From Hymenobacter lapidiphilus (GTDB taxonomy: Bacteria > Bacteroidota > Bacteroidia > Cytophagales > Hymenobacteraceae): DNA of 64,000 bases. The notes under the pieces are model-generated. The model was given only the letters and a program-made list of their open reading frames with translations, had not been told where the DNA came from and did no database searches. Location of the stretch: positions 1 to 64,000 of the forward strand of contig NZ_QVLT01000004.1 of NCBI RefSeq assembly GCF_003417065.2, written 5' to 3'. The position numbers and the translations under genes are program-made. This document shows, one piece after another, positions 9,146 through 17,688 of the stretch. Position 1 is the first letter of the stretch. Each line of letters starts with the position of its first letter.

Positions 9146-9367
9146 GGAAACAGACTTGGCGTATAAGATGCGGCTGCCAAGCTACACACTGCTGCATTAA
9201 GCGGAAAGGCAAATCGGCCTGCAGCCCGCTTCGTTGGTTTTGGCGCCGGGGAAATGCGGCCCGAAGCATAACGCGCCGGCCGTTGCGGGCGTACAGGAAA
9301 CCTACGCACTGCCATTGCGCCCGCCGCATTCGGTGCCCATGCTCCTCACCACTTCTATTCTTTCCTT

Positions 9368-9904
9368 ATGTCGCAACTACTTACCAGCACCCCCTATAGC
9401 GGGGGCGTGCCGGCCCCGGTGCCCACTGGCCCGGTTCGCCTGCACATCAACGGCGAAACCCGCACCCTACAGCTCGCGCCCTGGACCAGCCTGCTCGACG
9501 CGCTGCGCGAGTACGCCGGCCTCACGGGCACCAAAAAGGGTTGCGACCATGGCCAGTGCGGCGCCTGCACGGTGCTCGTGAACGGCCGCCGCATCAATAG
9601 CTGCCTCACGTTGGCCGTGATGCACGAAGACGACGACATCACGACCATCGAGGGCCTGGGCTCCGAGGATAACCTGAGCCCGTTGCAGCAGGCCTTCGTC
9701 GACCACGACGCTTTCCAGTGCGGCTACTGCACGCCCGGCCAGATTTGCTCGGCCCAGGGCCTGCTCAACGAGGGCCACGCCCACTCCGAAGCCGAAATAA
9801 AGGAGTTGATGAGCGGCAACCTCTGCCGCTGTGGCGCCTACGTAGGTATTCTGGACGCGGTGAAGGAAGTAGTTGATAAGGAGAGCTCAGAAGTTAGAGC
9901 CTAG
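9368..9904 (+). CDS. Molybdenum hydroxylase small subunit, two [2Fe-2S] clusters (PaoA/YagT-like)
   Basis: 178 residues. The plant-type ferredoxin cluster ligands are C59, C64, C67 and C79 (in 'GCDHGQCGACTVL'). The second cluster in the helical domain has 'FQCGYCTPG' (C118, C121) and 'NLCRCGAY' (C153, C155). It carries electrons between the molybdenum and FAD subunits of an aldehyde oxidoreductase. It is followed by the FAD subunit (65-base gap) and then the molybdopterin subunit. Unlike E. coli PaoA, no twin-arginine signal is visible at the N-terminus, so the complex is probably cytoplasmic. Confidence 0.92.
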   Translation: MSQLLTSTPYSGGVPAPVPTGPVRLHINGETRTLQLAPWTSLLDALREYAGLTGTKKGCDHGQCGACTVLVNGRRINSCLTLAVMHEDDDITTIEGLGSEDNLSPLQQAFVDHDAFQCGYCTPGQICSAQGLLNEGHAHSEAEIKELMSGNLCRCGAYVGILDAVKEVVDKESSEVRA

Positions 9905-9969
9905 CGCTTCGACTGACACACTGATTACACGTGCTAAGCACTACGCTCTAACCCCTAAGCCCTAAATAA

Positions 9970-10989
9970 ATGTATCCTTTCACCTACTCCCGCGCCACCG
10001 ATGTGGCCGACGCGGTGCGCGACAAGGCCGGCCACGATGGCTCGGCCTACATTGGCGGCGGCACCAACCTGATTGATTTGATGAAGATGAACGTGGAGCA
10101 GCCCGCGCATCTGACCAACGTGGCCAAGCTGCCGCTTTCCAAAATTGAAGACCTGCCCGACGGCGGCCTGCGCCTCGGGGCCACGGCCACCAACTCCGAC
10201 ACGGCCTGGAACGAGCAGGTGAAGCAGCGGTATCCGTTGTTGAACCAGGCTATTCTGGCCGGTGCCTCGCCCCAGCTGCGCAACGCGGCCACCAACGGCG
10301 GCAACCTCATGCAGCGCACCCGCTGCTACTATTTCTACGATATCGCTACGCCCTGCAACAAGCGCGAGCCCGGCTCGGGCTGCTCGGCCATCGGGGGCTA
10401 CAACCGCATCCACGCTATTCTGGGGGCCAGTGAGGCCTGCATTGCCACCCACCCTTCGGATATGTGCGTGGCCCTGGCGGCCCTCGCGCCCACCGTGCGC
10501 GTGAGCGGCCCCAACGGCGAGCGGACCATCGCCTTCGAGGACTTCCACCGCCTGCCCGGCGAGCAGCCCGAGTTCGACAATACCCTGGCCGAAGGCGAGC
10601 TAATTACTTCGCTTGATTTGCCCGAAAAGGGCTTCGCCAAGCACTTCGCCTACCTCAAGCTCCGGGACAGGCACTCCTACGCCTTTGCGCTGGTAAGCGT
10701 GGCCGTGGGACTGGAAATGGATGGCGACACCATCACGGAAGCCCGTCTGGCCCTGGGTGGGGTGGCCCACAAGCCCTGGCGCGACAAATCGGCCGAGGAA
10801 ATGCTAAAAGGCCAGCCCGCCACCGCCGAAACGTTCGGCCGCGTGGCTGCCCATGTGGTAGCCAACGGGGTGGGCCAGGGCTCCAATGATTTCAAGATTG
10901 AGCTGGCCCGCCGGGCCATCGTGCGGGCCCTCAAGCAGGCCGCCGAAGGCCAGCAAGAGGCCGGCGACGTTTACCTGGGCGGCCAGTAG
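9970..10989 (+). CDS. Molybdenum hydroxylase FAD-binding subunit (PaoB/YagS-like)
   Basis: 339 residues. The FAD-binding motif region is 'AYIGGGTNLIDLMKMNVE' (about 29-46), followed by 'ASPQLRNAATNGGNLMQRT'. A cysteine-rich insertion (CYYFYDIATPCNKREPGSGC, about 117-140) is like the one that carries an extra [4Fe-4S] cluster in E. coli PaoB. The C-terminal CO-dehydrogenase flavoprotein domain contains 'FALVSVAVGLEMDG'. It links substrate oxidation to a final electron acceptor. Its TAG stop codon is part of a family A palindrome (see 10986). Confidence 0.92.
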   Translation: MYPFTYSRATDVADAVRDKAGHDGSAYIGGGTNLIDLMKMNVEQPAHLTNVAKLPLSKIEDLPDGGLRLGATATNSDTAWNEQVKQRYPLLNQAILAGASPQLRNAATNGGNLMQRTRCYYFYDIATPCNKREPGSGCSAIGGYNRIHAILGASEACIATHPSDMCVALAALAPTVRVSGPNGERTIAFEDFHRLPGEQPEFDNTLAEGELITSLDLPEKGFAKHFAYLKLRDRHSYAFALVSVAVGLEMDGDTITEARLALGGVAHKPWRDKSAEEMLKGQPATAETFGRVAAHVVANGVGQGSNDFKIELARRAIVRALKQAAEGQQEAGDVYLGGQ

Positions 10990-11198
10990 GGGCGGGGGCA
11001 AGCCCCGCCCATCGTTGAACGGAGCCGCCGGAACTACCCGGCCAGCTTCGCGCCATGTAGAGCGGTGTAGGGGCGGGGCTTGTCCCCGCCCGCCGTTGAA
11101 CGATTCGGACCCGGACCGTTGAACGATTCAACCCCGGACCGTTGAACGATTCAACCCCGGACCGTTGAACGGCGGGCGGGGGCAAGCCCCGCCCCTAC
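10986..11198. repeat. Compound family A palindrome with internal 23-bp tandem repeats
   Basis: A first, short copy starts in the stop codon of the preceding gene (GTAGGGGCGGGGG from 10986, partner CCCCGCCC by 11010). A full copy spans 11067-11198: GTAGGGGCGGGGCTTG at the left pairs with CAAGCCCCGCCCCTAC at the right. Inside it, a 23-base unit starting CGTTGAACGATTC is repeated three times in tandem (11094-11116, 11117-11139, 11140-11162). Confidence 0.9.
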
Positions 11199-11240
11199 AG
11201 CATTATTATAAAGCCGTCAAACAGCTACAAACTCCATCCC

Positions 11241-13472
11241 ATGACTCAGACTAATCATATCGGCAAGGGCCCTAACCGCGTAGATGGGCCGCTAAAAGTA
11301 TCGGGTGCGGCGCACTACTCGGGCGAATTCAATGTGCCCGACCTAGCCTACGGCTACGTGGTGAGCAGCCCCATCGCCAAGGGCAAAATCCTGAAAATCC
11401 ATGCCGATGAGGTGCGGGCGCTGCCGGGTGTGCTGGAAGTGTTTTCGCACGAGAACGTGCCGTATCTCGCTTGGTTCGATAAGAGCTACAAGGACCAGAT
11501 TGCCCCCGGCGGCTCGCCTTTCCGGCCGTTGCACGAGCCCGACATTACCTTCAACCAGCAGCCTATTGCCTTGGTAGTGGCCGATACCTTCGAGCTGGCC
11601 CGCTACGCCGCCGCGTTGCTGCGCATTGATTACGAGCAGGACGAGCACGAAACCAACCTGGAAACCAAGCGGGCCGCGGGCTTCGTGCCGGGTAAGGGCA
11701 AAACCGGCTTCCAGCCGCCGCCGCCGCCCCGCGGCAACCCCGATAAGGCCCTGAAAAACGCCACCCACAGCATTGAGGCCGAATACGCCCACGGCGCCCA
11801 GCACCACAACCCCATGGAGTTGTTCACGACCACCGTGGAGTGGCGCGGCAACGGCAAAATAACGGCCTACGACAAAACCCAGGGCGTGTTCAACGTCAAG
11901 AACTACCTGATGGGCGTGTTCGGGCTGGGCAAGAACGACGTGCGGGTGGTGAACCAGTTCATGGGCGGCGGTTTCGGCTCGGGGCTGCGGCCCCAGTACT
12001 CGGTGTTTATGGCCGTGCTGGCCGCGCTGGAGCTTAAGCGCTCGGTGCGCGTCACGCTCACGCGCCAGCAGATGTTCAGTATCGGCCACCGGCCCAACAC
12101 GCTGCAGCTGCTGAAGATGGGCACCAACCCCGACGGTACGCTGGCTTCCCTGCAGCACCACGCGTTGCACGAAACCTCGCAGTTCGAGGACTACACCGAA
12201 AACGTGGTGAACTGGTCGGGTATGCTGTATAAGTGCGAGAATGTGAAGCTGGGCTACCAGCTGGCCAAGCTCGACATTTACTCGCCCCAGGATATGCGGG
12301 CACCGGGCGCGGCCTCGGGCAACGTGGGCCTGGAGGTAGCCATGGACGAAATGGCCTACGCCGCCGGCCTCGACCCACTCGAATTCCGGCTGCGTAACTA
12401 CGCCGACCGCGACCAGAACGTGGATAAGCCCTTTTCGAGCAAGAAGCTGCGCGAGTGCTACCAGCAGGCCGCGGCCAAATTCGGCTGGGAAAACCGCACC
12501 CAGGAGCCCCGCTCGATGCGCGCCAACGGCAAGCTGGTGGGCATGGGCATGGGCGGCGGCGTTTGGGATGCCACCCAAGTTAAATCGGCCGCCAAGGCCC
12601 TGATTTCGGCCGACGGGCAGCTGACGGTGCGCAGCGCTACAGGCGAAAACGGCACCGGCACCTACACCATCATGACCCAAATTGCGGCCGAAACGCTGGG
12701 CCTGCCCCTGGAGGCCGTCACGTTTGAGCTGGGCGACACCGACCAGCCCGAAGCCCCCATTCAGGGCGGCTCCTGGACTGCCGCCTCGGTGGGCACGGCC
12801 GTAAAAAACGCCTGCGACGCGCTGGGCGAGAAAATCCTCAAGCTGGCCCAGAAACCCGCCGACTCGCCGCTGAAGGGTGCGAAGTTCGACGACGTGGAGT
12901 TCGTGAACGGCCAGCTGCGCCTGCGCCTCGACCACGACCAAGCCGTAGTGCTCCGCGACGTGCTGCAAACCAGCGGCGAAACCCAGCTCGAAGCCGACAG
13001 CTCGGCCATGCCCAACATGGTCAAGCAAAACGGCTACTCGCTGCACTCCCACAACGTGGCCTTCGCCGAGGTGGAGGTAGACGAGGACCTGGGCACCATT
13101 AAGGTGACGCGGGTGGTGAGTGCCGTGGCCGCCGGCCGCATCCTTAACCAGAAAACGGCCCGCTCGCAGGTGCTGGGCTCGGTGGTGTGGGGCCTGGGCA
13201 TGGCCCTGATGGAGGAAACCGTGATGGACCACAAGTTCGGCCGCTACGTGAACCACAACTTCGCCGAGTACCACATTCCCGTCAACGCCGATATGCCCCA
13301 CATCGACGTCATTTTCGTGCACGAAGACGACGACATCGTAAACCCGCTGGGCGTGAAGGGCATCGGCGAAGTGGGCATGCTCGGCGTCACGGCCGCCATT
13401 GCCAACGCCGTCTTCCACGCCACCGGCAAGCGTGTCCGCGACCTACCCATTATGCTCGATAAGCTGCTGTAA
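11241..13472 (+). CDS. Molybdenum hydroxylase molybdopterin-binding subunit (PaoC/YagR-like)
   Basis: 743 residues, usual length for the family. It binds molybdopterin cytosine dinucleotide and oxidises aldehydes or similar substrates. Visible landmarks are 'GPNRVDGPLKVSGAAHYSGE' at the start, the 'QFMGGGFGSGL' cofactor loop (about 237-247), 'MRAPGAASGNVGLEVAMDE' (about 353-371), 'GSWTAASVGTAVKNACDALG', and the catalytic Glu at about 710 in 'GVKGIGEVGMLG'. It is the last gene of the three-gene set and is followed by a strong terminator. A PaoD-like maturation factor is not adjacent. The substrate is unknown; an aromatic or short aldehyde is a family-based guess. Confidence 0.93.
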   Translation: MTQTNHIGKGPNRVDGPLKVSGAAHYSGEFNVPDLAYGYVVSSPIAKGKILKIHADEVRALPGVLEVFSHENVPYLAWFDKSYKDQIAPGGSPFRPLHEPDITFNQQPIALVVADTFELARYAAALLRIDYEQDEHETNLETKRAAGFVPGKGKTGFQPPPPPRGNPDKALKNATHSIEAEYAHGAQHHNPMELFTTTVEWRGNGKITAYDKTQGVFNVKNYLMGVFGLGKNDVRVVNQFMGGGFGSGLRPQYSVFMAVLAALELKRSVRVTLTRQQMFSIGHRPNTLQLLKMGTNPDGTLASLQHHALHETSQFEDYTENVVNWSGMLYKCENVKLGYQLAKLDIYSPQDMRAPGAASGNVGLEVAMDEMAYAAGLDPLEFRLRNYADRDQNVDKPFSSKKLRECYQQAAAKFGWENRTQEPRSMRANGKLVGMGMGGGVWDATQVKSAAKALISADGQLTVRSATGENGTGTYTIMTQIAAETLGLPLEAVTFELGDTDQPEAPIQGGSWTAASVGTAVKNACDALGEKILKLAQKPADSPLKGAKFDDVEFVNGQLRLRLDHDQAVVLRDVLQTSGETQLEADSSAMPNMVKQNGYSLHSHNVAFAEVEVDEDLGTIKVTRVVSAVAAGRILNQKTARSQVLGSVVWGLGMALMEETVMDHKFGRYVNHNFAEYHIPVNADMPHIDVIFVHEDDDIVNPLGVKGIGEVGMLGVTAAIANAVFHATGKRVRDLPIMLDKLL

Positions 13473-13494
13473 CACTTGCCGCTTTCCGTAACGC

Positions 13495-13535
13495 AAAACC
13501 GCCCCGCAGCCGAAAGGTCGTGGGGCGGTTTTTTG
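13495..13535 (+). terminator. Terminator of the molybdenum hydroxylase operon
   Basis: AAAACCGCCCC pairs with GGGGCGGTTTT and is followed by further T. It starts 22 bases after the stop codon. Confidence 0.9.
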
Positions 13536-13561
13536 TGGGGGATTGAACAGCAAAACAGCTC

Positions 13562-13601
13562 ATTATGCTGAGTGAAGGCGTAGCCGAAGCATCTCTACCG
13601 C
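13562..13601. repeat. Single arm of a family B palindrome (no partner)
   Basis: ATTATGCTGAGTGAAGG ... CCGAAGCATCTCTACCGC is one arm of the family found complete at 27051, 29351 and 40931. The matching inverted arm is absent. The sequence changes to AT-rich DNA a few bases to the right. Confidence 0.8.
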
Positions 13602-13625
13602 TTCGTTGGGGGGGTAAATACCTGA

Positions 13626-13925
13626 TTAATATTGATAATCAATGATTGGATATGCTATTTTCTCTTTATGCAAGTAAATTTTCAATTCTTCAATTCCTTG
13701 CCATAAGTAGGAGGAACCGTTTTGGCAAATATAAACTCCATCGTCTTCTATGATTGCACATAAGTTGGGCATGTTACCAGTATTAGTATTCGTTTTATGT
13801 TCTATAAACTCTCTATTAGCGAATAAAAGAATTCTGGTGAAATTATGATGATTTTCCAGAATAATCCGAACAGTACTCAGTTGTTTAACTGTGAAAGTAG
13901 TAGCTATCTTATATTCAAATCCCAT
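13626..13925 (-). CDS. Orphan AT-rich small protein, unknown function
   Basis: 99 residues, cytoplasmic by appearance, beta-rich ('KIATTFTVKQLSTVRIIL', 'LCAIIEDDGVYICQNGSSYLW'). I recognise no family. Codon use is strongly AT-ending, unlike the GC-ending codons of the core genes around it, which suggests transfer. It lies 27 bases after the gene at 13953-14432, so the two are probably co-transcribed. The size, pairing and composition resemble toxin-immunity or other cargo gene pairs, but no motif supports that. Confidence 0.6.
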   Translation of the reverse strand: MGFEYKIATTFTVKQLSTVRIILENHHNFTRILLFANREFIEHKTNTNTGNMPNLCAIIEDDGVYICQNGSSYLWQGIEELKIYLHKEKIAYPIIDYQY

Positions 13926-13952
13926 GTTTCGTTAGTTTATAAATGAGGATAA

Positions 13953-14432
13953 TTATCTATATCCAATTATTCTCAAGTGTTTTTCACTCTCGTCCCACTG
14001 GAATTGGCCAACTCTGTCTAGTGATGATTTGATTGCGCACGTATCTTGAGTTTCCTTCGTTGGTTTTACAAGTCTACCGACAGGCTCATTATTCCAATAT
14101 TTTAAAAATTCAATAAATTCAATTTCTTTATATGAGGTTTTGTGCTCAGAAGTTGTAAAGAAATTGTCTATGTAAGTTGGAAATATATGATCCATATAAT
14201 TTATATATATTTTAGAGAATATAATTTCATTAGTACAGCTTCCAAAGAAATCGTAGATTTCACATCTTTTTATAATTTTATTATTCTCGCAAATTGTAAT
14301 AAAAAGTTTTTGCCATTTTGAATTATTCATGAATGAATAAGAGAACGTAGAAACTTTTCTATCTAACCGTAATAGCCAATCCTCATACCCTTCCCGGGTC
14401 AAAAAAGAATCCTTGAAATTTCCCCTATCCAT
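13953..14432 (-). CDS. Orphan AT-rich protein, unknown function
   Basis: 159 residues rich in Phe, Tyr, Asn, Lys and Ile ('FSYSFMNNSKWQKLFITI', 'FFGSCTNEIIFSKIYINY'), with no signal peptide and no family I recognise. The base composition contrasts sharply with the neighbouring MFS gene and molybdenum hydroxylase genes. It is the first gene of a likely two-gene unit with 13626-13925. It may be a cargo or immunity-type gene acquired by transfer; this is inference from composition only. Confidence 0.6.
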   Translation of the reverse strand: MDRGNFKDSFLTREGYEDWLLRLDRKVSTFSYSFMNNSKWQKLFITICENNKIIKRCEIYDFFGSCTNEIIFSKIYINYMDHIFPTYIDNFFTTSEHKTSYKEIEFIEFLKYWNNEPVGRLVKPTKETQDTCAIKSSLDRVGQFQWDESEKHLRIIGYR

Positions 14433-14521
14433 ATAGTATTAATTTTGTGATTGTGATGGTAATATAGGCAATACTGTTGCATCCTTACCAAAAAGCGGCT
14501 GATACTGTTTGCCGATTCTCT

Positions 14522-15720
14522 TCATAGCTGAACGACCCGCTCCCGCCCAAACAACCCCCACAGCCCCAGCAGCGGCCCCAGCGCCAGCGGCAGGTACAGG
14601 TAGGGCGCGGGCAGGTGGGCGGCCAGCCAGCTGGTGAATTGCAGGCTGGCAATGGTGAGGGCGAACCCCAGGCAGGTAACCAGCGTGAGGGCCGTGCCCC
14701 GGCTGGCAGGCGGGGCGTGCTGGGCCACCAGCGTCGAGAGCAGCGGCGAGTCGGCTACCACCACCAGGCCCCAGAAGCCCAGAAACGCCGGTCCCAGCCA
14801 CAGCGGCCCGCCGCCGCCCAGCACCAGCGGCGAGAGCAGGCAGCAGGCCCCCGAGAGCAGCAGCGCCCCCGGCCGCCACCGGCCGGGCCCCGCGCCGCTG
14901 GGCCAGCCAGCCCCGCGCCCACGCACCCCAGGGCCCCCACCGCAATAATGGCGAAGGCCAGCAGCGGCCCGTTGGCGCCGGCCGCCGCCGGATGCGCCGC
15001 CCGCCACAGCGCCAGCATCATCGGCACGAAGGCCCAGAAGGTGTACAACTCCCACATATGCCCGAAGTAGCCCAGCGCCGCCGCCCGAAACCCGGGCTCG
15101 CGGAAGCCGTCGAGCAAGGCGGCGGGGCGGAGGCGCTGGCCGCGCGGCGGAAGGGGCCATCGGGCACCAGCAGCAACAGAGCTGTGCCGCCCAGCGCCGC
15201 CAGCGCCGAGGTGGCGTCGTTACGGTTTGCCAGGGCAGCGCGCCGCCCGCGCCGCCGGGTTCAGCCAGCAGGCCGCGCAGCAGGTGCGGGAAGGCTGTGC
15301 CCAGCACCAGAGCGCCCACCAAAAACCCCAGCGAGCGGCCCAGTCCGGCCTCGTAGTAGTCGGCCGCCAGTTTCATGCCCACCGGGTAGATGCCGGCCAG
15401 AAAAAACCCGGTGAGCACCCGGGCTGCCAGCAGCCCCTCGGCCCCGAGGCCCGGCAGGTTGAGCGCCAGGTTGCAGCCCGCCGCCAGCAGCGCACTCGTA
15501 AAAAACACCCGTGAGGGCGAAAACCGGTCGGCCAGCGCCAGCAGCGCAAATACCAGCGTGCCGCCAATAAAGCCCAGCTGCACGGCGCTGGTGAGGGCGG
15601 CCACGAAGCCGGCCGGCTGGCCCACGCGCGCCGCCAGCTCGGGGGCCACGGCGTGCCGGCAAACCACAGCGAGGTGCAGCAGAACTGCGCCAGCACAATG
15701 GTGGGAAGAATGCGGGACAT
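14522..15720 (-). pseudogene. MFS transporter gene with at least four frameshifts
   Basis: The pieces add up to one major facilitator superfamily permease of about 400 residues, spread over the three frames. The start is MSRILPTIVLAQFCCTSLWFAG (from 15720), then after an indel near 15657 'AALTSAVQLGFIGGTLVF' and 'GIYPVGMKLAADYYEAGLG'. More shifts fall near 15220 and 15135, giving 'LLDGFREPGFRAAALGYFG' and 'MWELYTFWAFVPMMLALW'. A shift back near 14880 leads to the C-terminal helices ending 'LFGRERVVQL'. Sequence between the shifts is well preserved. This points to a very young pseudogene or to sequencing indels in this extremely GC-rich stretch. Confidence 0.8.
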
Positions 15721-15807
15721 GAAATCGGGAGCAGGGTAGGAGCCCGCAAAGTAGCCGTTTCGGCCGGGGTTTGTAGAAACGGGTAGGGTGCGGGGCTGCT
15801 TGAACAG

Positions 15808-15894
15808 GTAGGAGCGGGGCTTGTCCCCGCCCGCCGTTAAACGATTATCGTTGAAACGGTGCGAACGGCGGGCGGGGACAAGCCCCGCCCCTAC
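15808..15894. repeat. Family A palindrome
   Basis: GTAGGAGCGGGGCTTG (from 15808) pairs with the right arm ending CCCCGCCCCTAC at 15894, and the arms extend through CCCGCCCGCCGTT. The inner loop is AAACGATTATCGTTGAAACGG. A lone fragment of the same arm (GTAGGGTGCGGGGCT) lies just to the left at about 15783-15797. Confidence 0.9.
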
Positions 15895-15927
15895 AACGTT
15901 CTTTACCAGCCGAAGCCGTTACGCGCC

Positions 15928-16527
15928 CTATAGCAGCCGGATGATAAAATTTTTCAGCGGGTTCTTCTTGATGAGCGTTACCAGCTGCCCGTTCTTGTAT
16001 TGGTACTCGTCTTCGCGGCCGTCGCGGGTGGCTTGGTAGCGCCCGGGCTTGCCGGGCTTCACGGCGAAAAAGTCGCCGAAGTACTCGGCGAAGGCACGCG
16101 GCTGGCCGGTAGGTTCCCCGAAAAACATATCGGTAACCGTGTAGCGGATGGGCTTGGTTTCGGTGGCCTTGTACTTGTATTTGTACTGGTCGGCCACAAT
16201 GTCGTAGTGGTCGCCCTTCCACTCGGTGCGCGACGAAAAATTGCCCTGGTTGGTGCGGGCATCCACGGTAGACAGCCGCAGCTGGCCGCCGCGCATGTAG
16301 TTCGTTACCTTATAATAGATGACGAGGTGATAGAACAGAATATCCACCTGCACGTCGCTGGTGAGCGTGCTGATGGTTTCGGGGTTGCTGGGCGTGGGCA
16401 GCTGGCGGGTGGCCGTCATGGTGCCCACGCGCAGGCCGGCCACCTCGATGGCATAGCGGCGCGTTTCGGGCGTTTGGGCCTGGGTAAGGAAGGGGAGTAG
16501 CAGGAGTAGTGATAAGAACAGCTTCAT
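15928..16527 (-). CDS. Secreted protein of unknown function (DUF6134/DUF3108-like)
   Basis: 199 residues. A clear signal peptide (MKLFLSLLLLLPFLTQAQ) is followed by a mature domain opening 'RRYAIEVAGLRVGTMTA', the hallmark of periplasmic proteins of the DUF6134/DUF3108 type, with many Tyr/Lys-rich strands ('QYKYKYKATETKPIRY'). The function is not known. These proteins probably form a lipocalin- or LolB-like beta fold. A family D palindrome separates it from the DUF547 gene upstream. Confidence 0.75.
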   Translation of the reverse strand: MKLFLSLLLLLPFLTQAQTPETRRYAIEVAGLRVGTMTATRQLPTPSNPETISTLTSDVQVDILFYHLVIYYKVTNYMRGGQLRLSTVDARTNQGNFSSRTEWKGDHYDIVADQYKYKYKATETKPIRYTVTDMFFGEPTGQPRAFAEYFGDFFAVKPGKPGRYQATRDGREDEYQYKNGQLVTLIKKNPLKNFIIRLL

Positions 16528-16545
16528 ACGGACGTCAAAAAACGG

Positions 16546-16640
16546 CTGTCATCCTGAGCTTGCGATGGACCTTACCCCACTCAACCGGTTGTCATATCAG
16601 GTCGAACGGGATAAGGTCCTTAGCAAGCTCAGGATGACAG
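16546..16640. repeat. Family D palindrome (GTCATCCTGAGC type)
   Basis: CTGTCATCCTGAGCTTGC (16546-16563) pairs with GCAAGCTCAGGATGACAG (16623-16640). GGACCTTA and TAAGGTCC form a second inner pairing. It shares GGACCTTA and the outer GTCATCCTGA with the copy at 31221, while the inner arm sequences differ. Confidence 0.88.
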
Positions 16641-16649
16641 GTACTGCAA

Positions 16650-17453
16650 TTACTGCTCGTTCAGGTTCCAGTTGTAGTCCATGTACCCAATCTTGGTGTT
16701 CTCGCTGATTTTGGTTTTGGCGTACTTGTTCACCCACTTCACCACCGACTGGCCGTTCTGGTTCCAGTCTTCCTTATACCAGTTGAAGTAGTTGGAAAGC
16801 TGGGCGCTCTGGGCGCTGAGCTTGTTTTTGCCGGTATCGTTGAGTAAGGTGCGTCCCTGGGCGTCGAGCTGGACGTTGAGGCGGGCGGCCGTGTAGGCTT
16901 CGGGGCGCAGCGCCGGGCACGAGATGGAGGCGCACACCAGCGCGAAATGGATGCGCGGGTCGTTGAATTTCTTGCGCAGAATGCCGTGCTCAATATCGTC
17001 GAGGCTCATTTTGGTGCCCCCGATGGTGATGAACACCTTCTTCCAGGGCTCCCCAATATCCTTGATACTCTTGAGCGGGTAGTTGTCCAGAATGAGGCGG
17101 ATGGTGTAGGCGTTGTAGGCATTGGTCCAGAAGGCCATCTGCTCAGCCTTTGGGTCGGTGGCCTTGGGCGGGTTCTGGCTGAGCTTGGCCAGGTAGGCAT
17201 TAAAAGCCTTTTCCTCGCTCTTGAATCCCTTGTAGTTCACCTGGCCCCGGGCATCGACGTACTTTTTCAGCAGCCGGTCGAAGGCGCTGTGGTCGAAGGC
17301 CGCTGCTGCCACTGGGGCCGCCACGGGTGCCGCTGCCAGGGCCGCCGGGGCCGTTGCCGTTTCGTCGGCGGAGGGCGTGACGCCGTTGCAGGCCGAAACC
17401 GAGAAGGTGGAAATGCTAAGCGCCGTCAGCAGAAAAGTGCGGTATATAAACAT
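16650..17453 (-). CDS. DUF547 lipoprotein
   Basis: 267 residues from the ATG at 17453; longer in-frame extensions look non-coding. The lipobox is 'FSVSAC' at about residue 21, followed by an Ala/Pro/Val-rich linker and a DUF547 domain from about residue 55. Landmarks are 'VNYKGFKSEEKAFNAYLAKL', 'AFWTNAYNAYTIRLILD', 'SLDDIEHGILRKKF', and 'DPRIHFALVCASISCPALR' with its paired cysteines. DUF547 proteins are widespread envelope proteins of unknown function with a papain-like or related fold proposed. It is monocistronic by position. Confidence 0.88.
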   Translation of the reverse strand: MFIYRTFLLTALSISTFSVSACNGVTPSADETATAPAALAAAPVAAPVAAAAFDHSAFDRLLKKYVDARGQVNYKGFKSEEKAFNAYLAKLSQNPPKATDPKAEQMAFWTNAYNAYTIRLILDNYPLKSIKDIGEPWKKVFITIGGTKMSLDDIEHGILRKKFNDPRIHFALVCASISCPALRPEAYTAARLNVQLDAQGRTLLNDTGKNKLSAQSAQLSNYFNWYKEDWNQNGQSVVKWVNKYAKTKISENTKIGYMDYNWNLNEQ

Positions 17454-17688
17454 GGAGGAGGAAGCTATGGAGAGGAAAAAAGGCAGGCGACAAATCGGCG
17501 CCCTAAGCGTTTGACGCATACGGGGGAAACCACAGCCGTGGTGAGGTGCTTTGCAATAAACGCGCCGTGCCGGGCGGCCGGATTGCCCGGGCGGGCAAAC
17601 TGGCCGGGCCCACAACTGCGTATCTGCCGGGCCGGACCAGTTTATGGCCGCCGGAAATTGCGCAAATTGCGCTCCTGTTCAGTTTTTT

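Noticed and set aside
11343..13418. A very long open frame on the minus strand opposite the molybdopterin subunit gene
   Set aside because: It is rich in His, Val, Gly and Arg without any fold pattern and arises from the GC-biased third codon positions of the real gene on the plus strand.
14439..14525. 28-codon frame overlapping the MFS stop in an ATGA
   Set aside because: No ribosome-site or homology evidence, and it follows a broken gene. It is too short to support from sequence alone.
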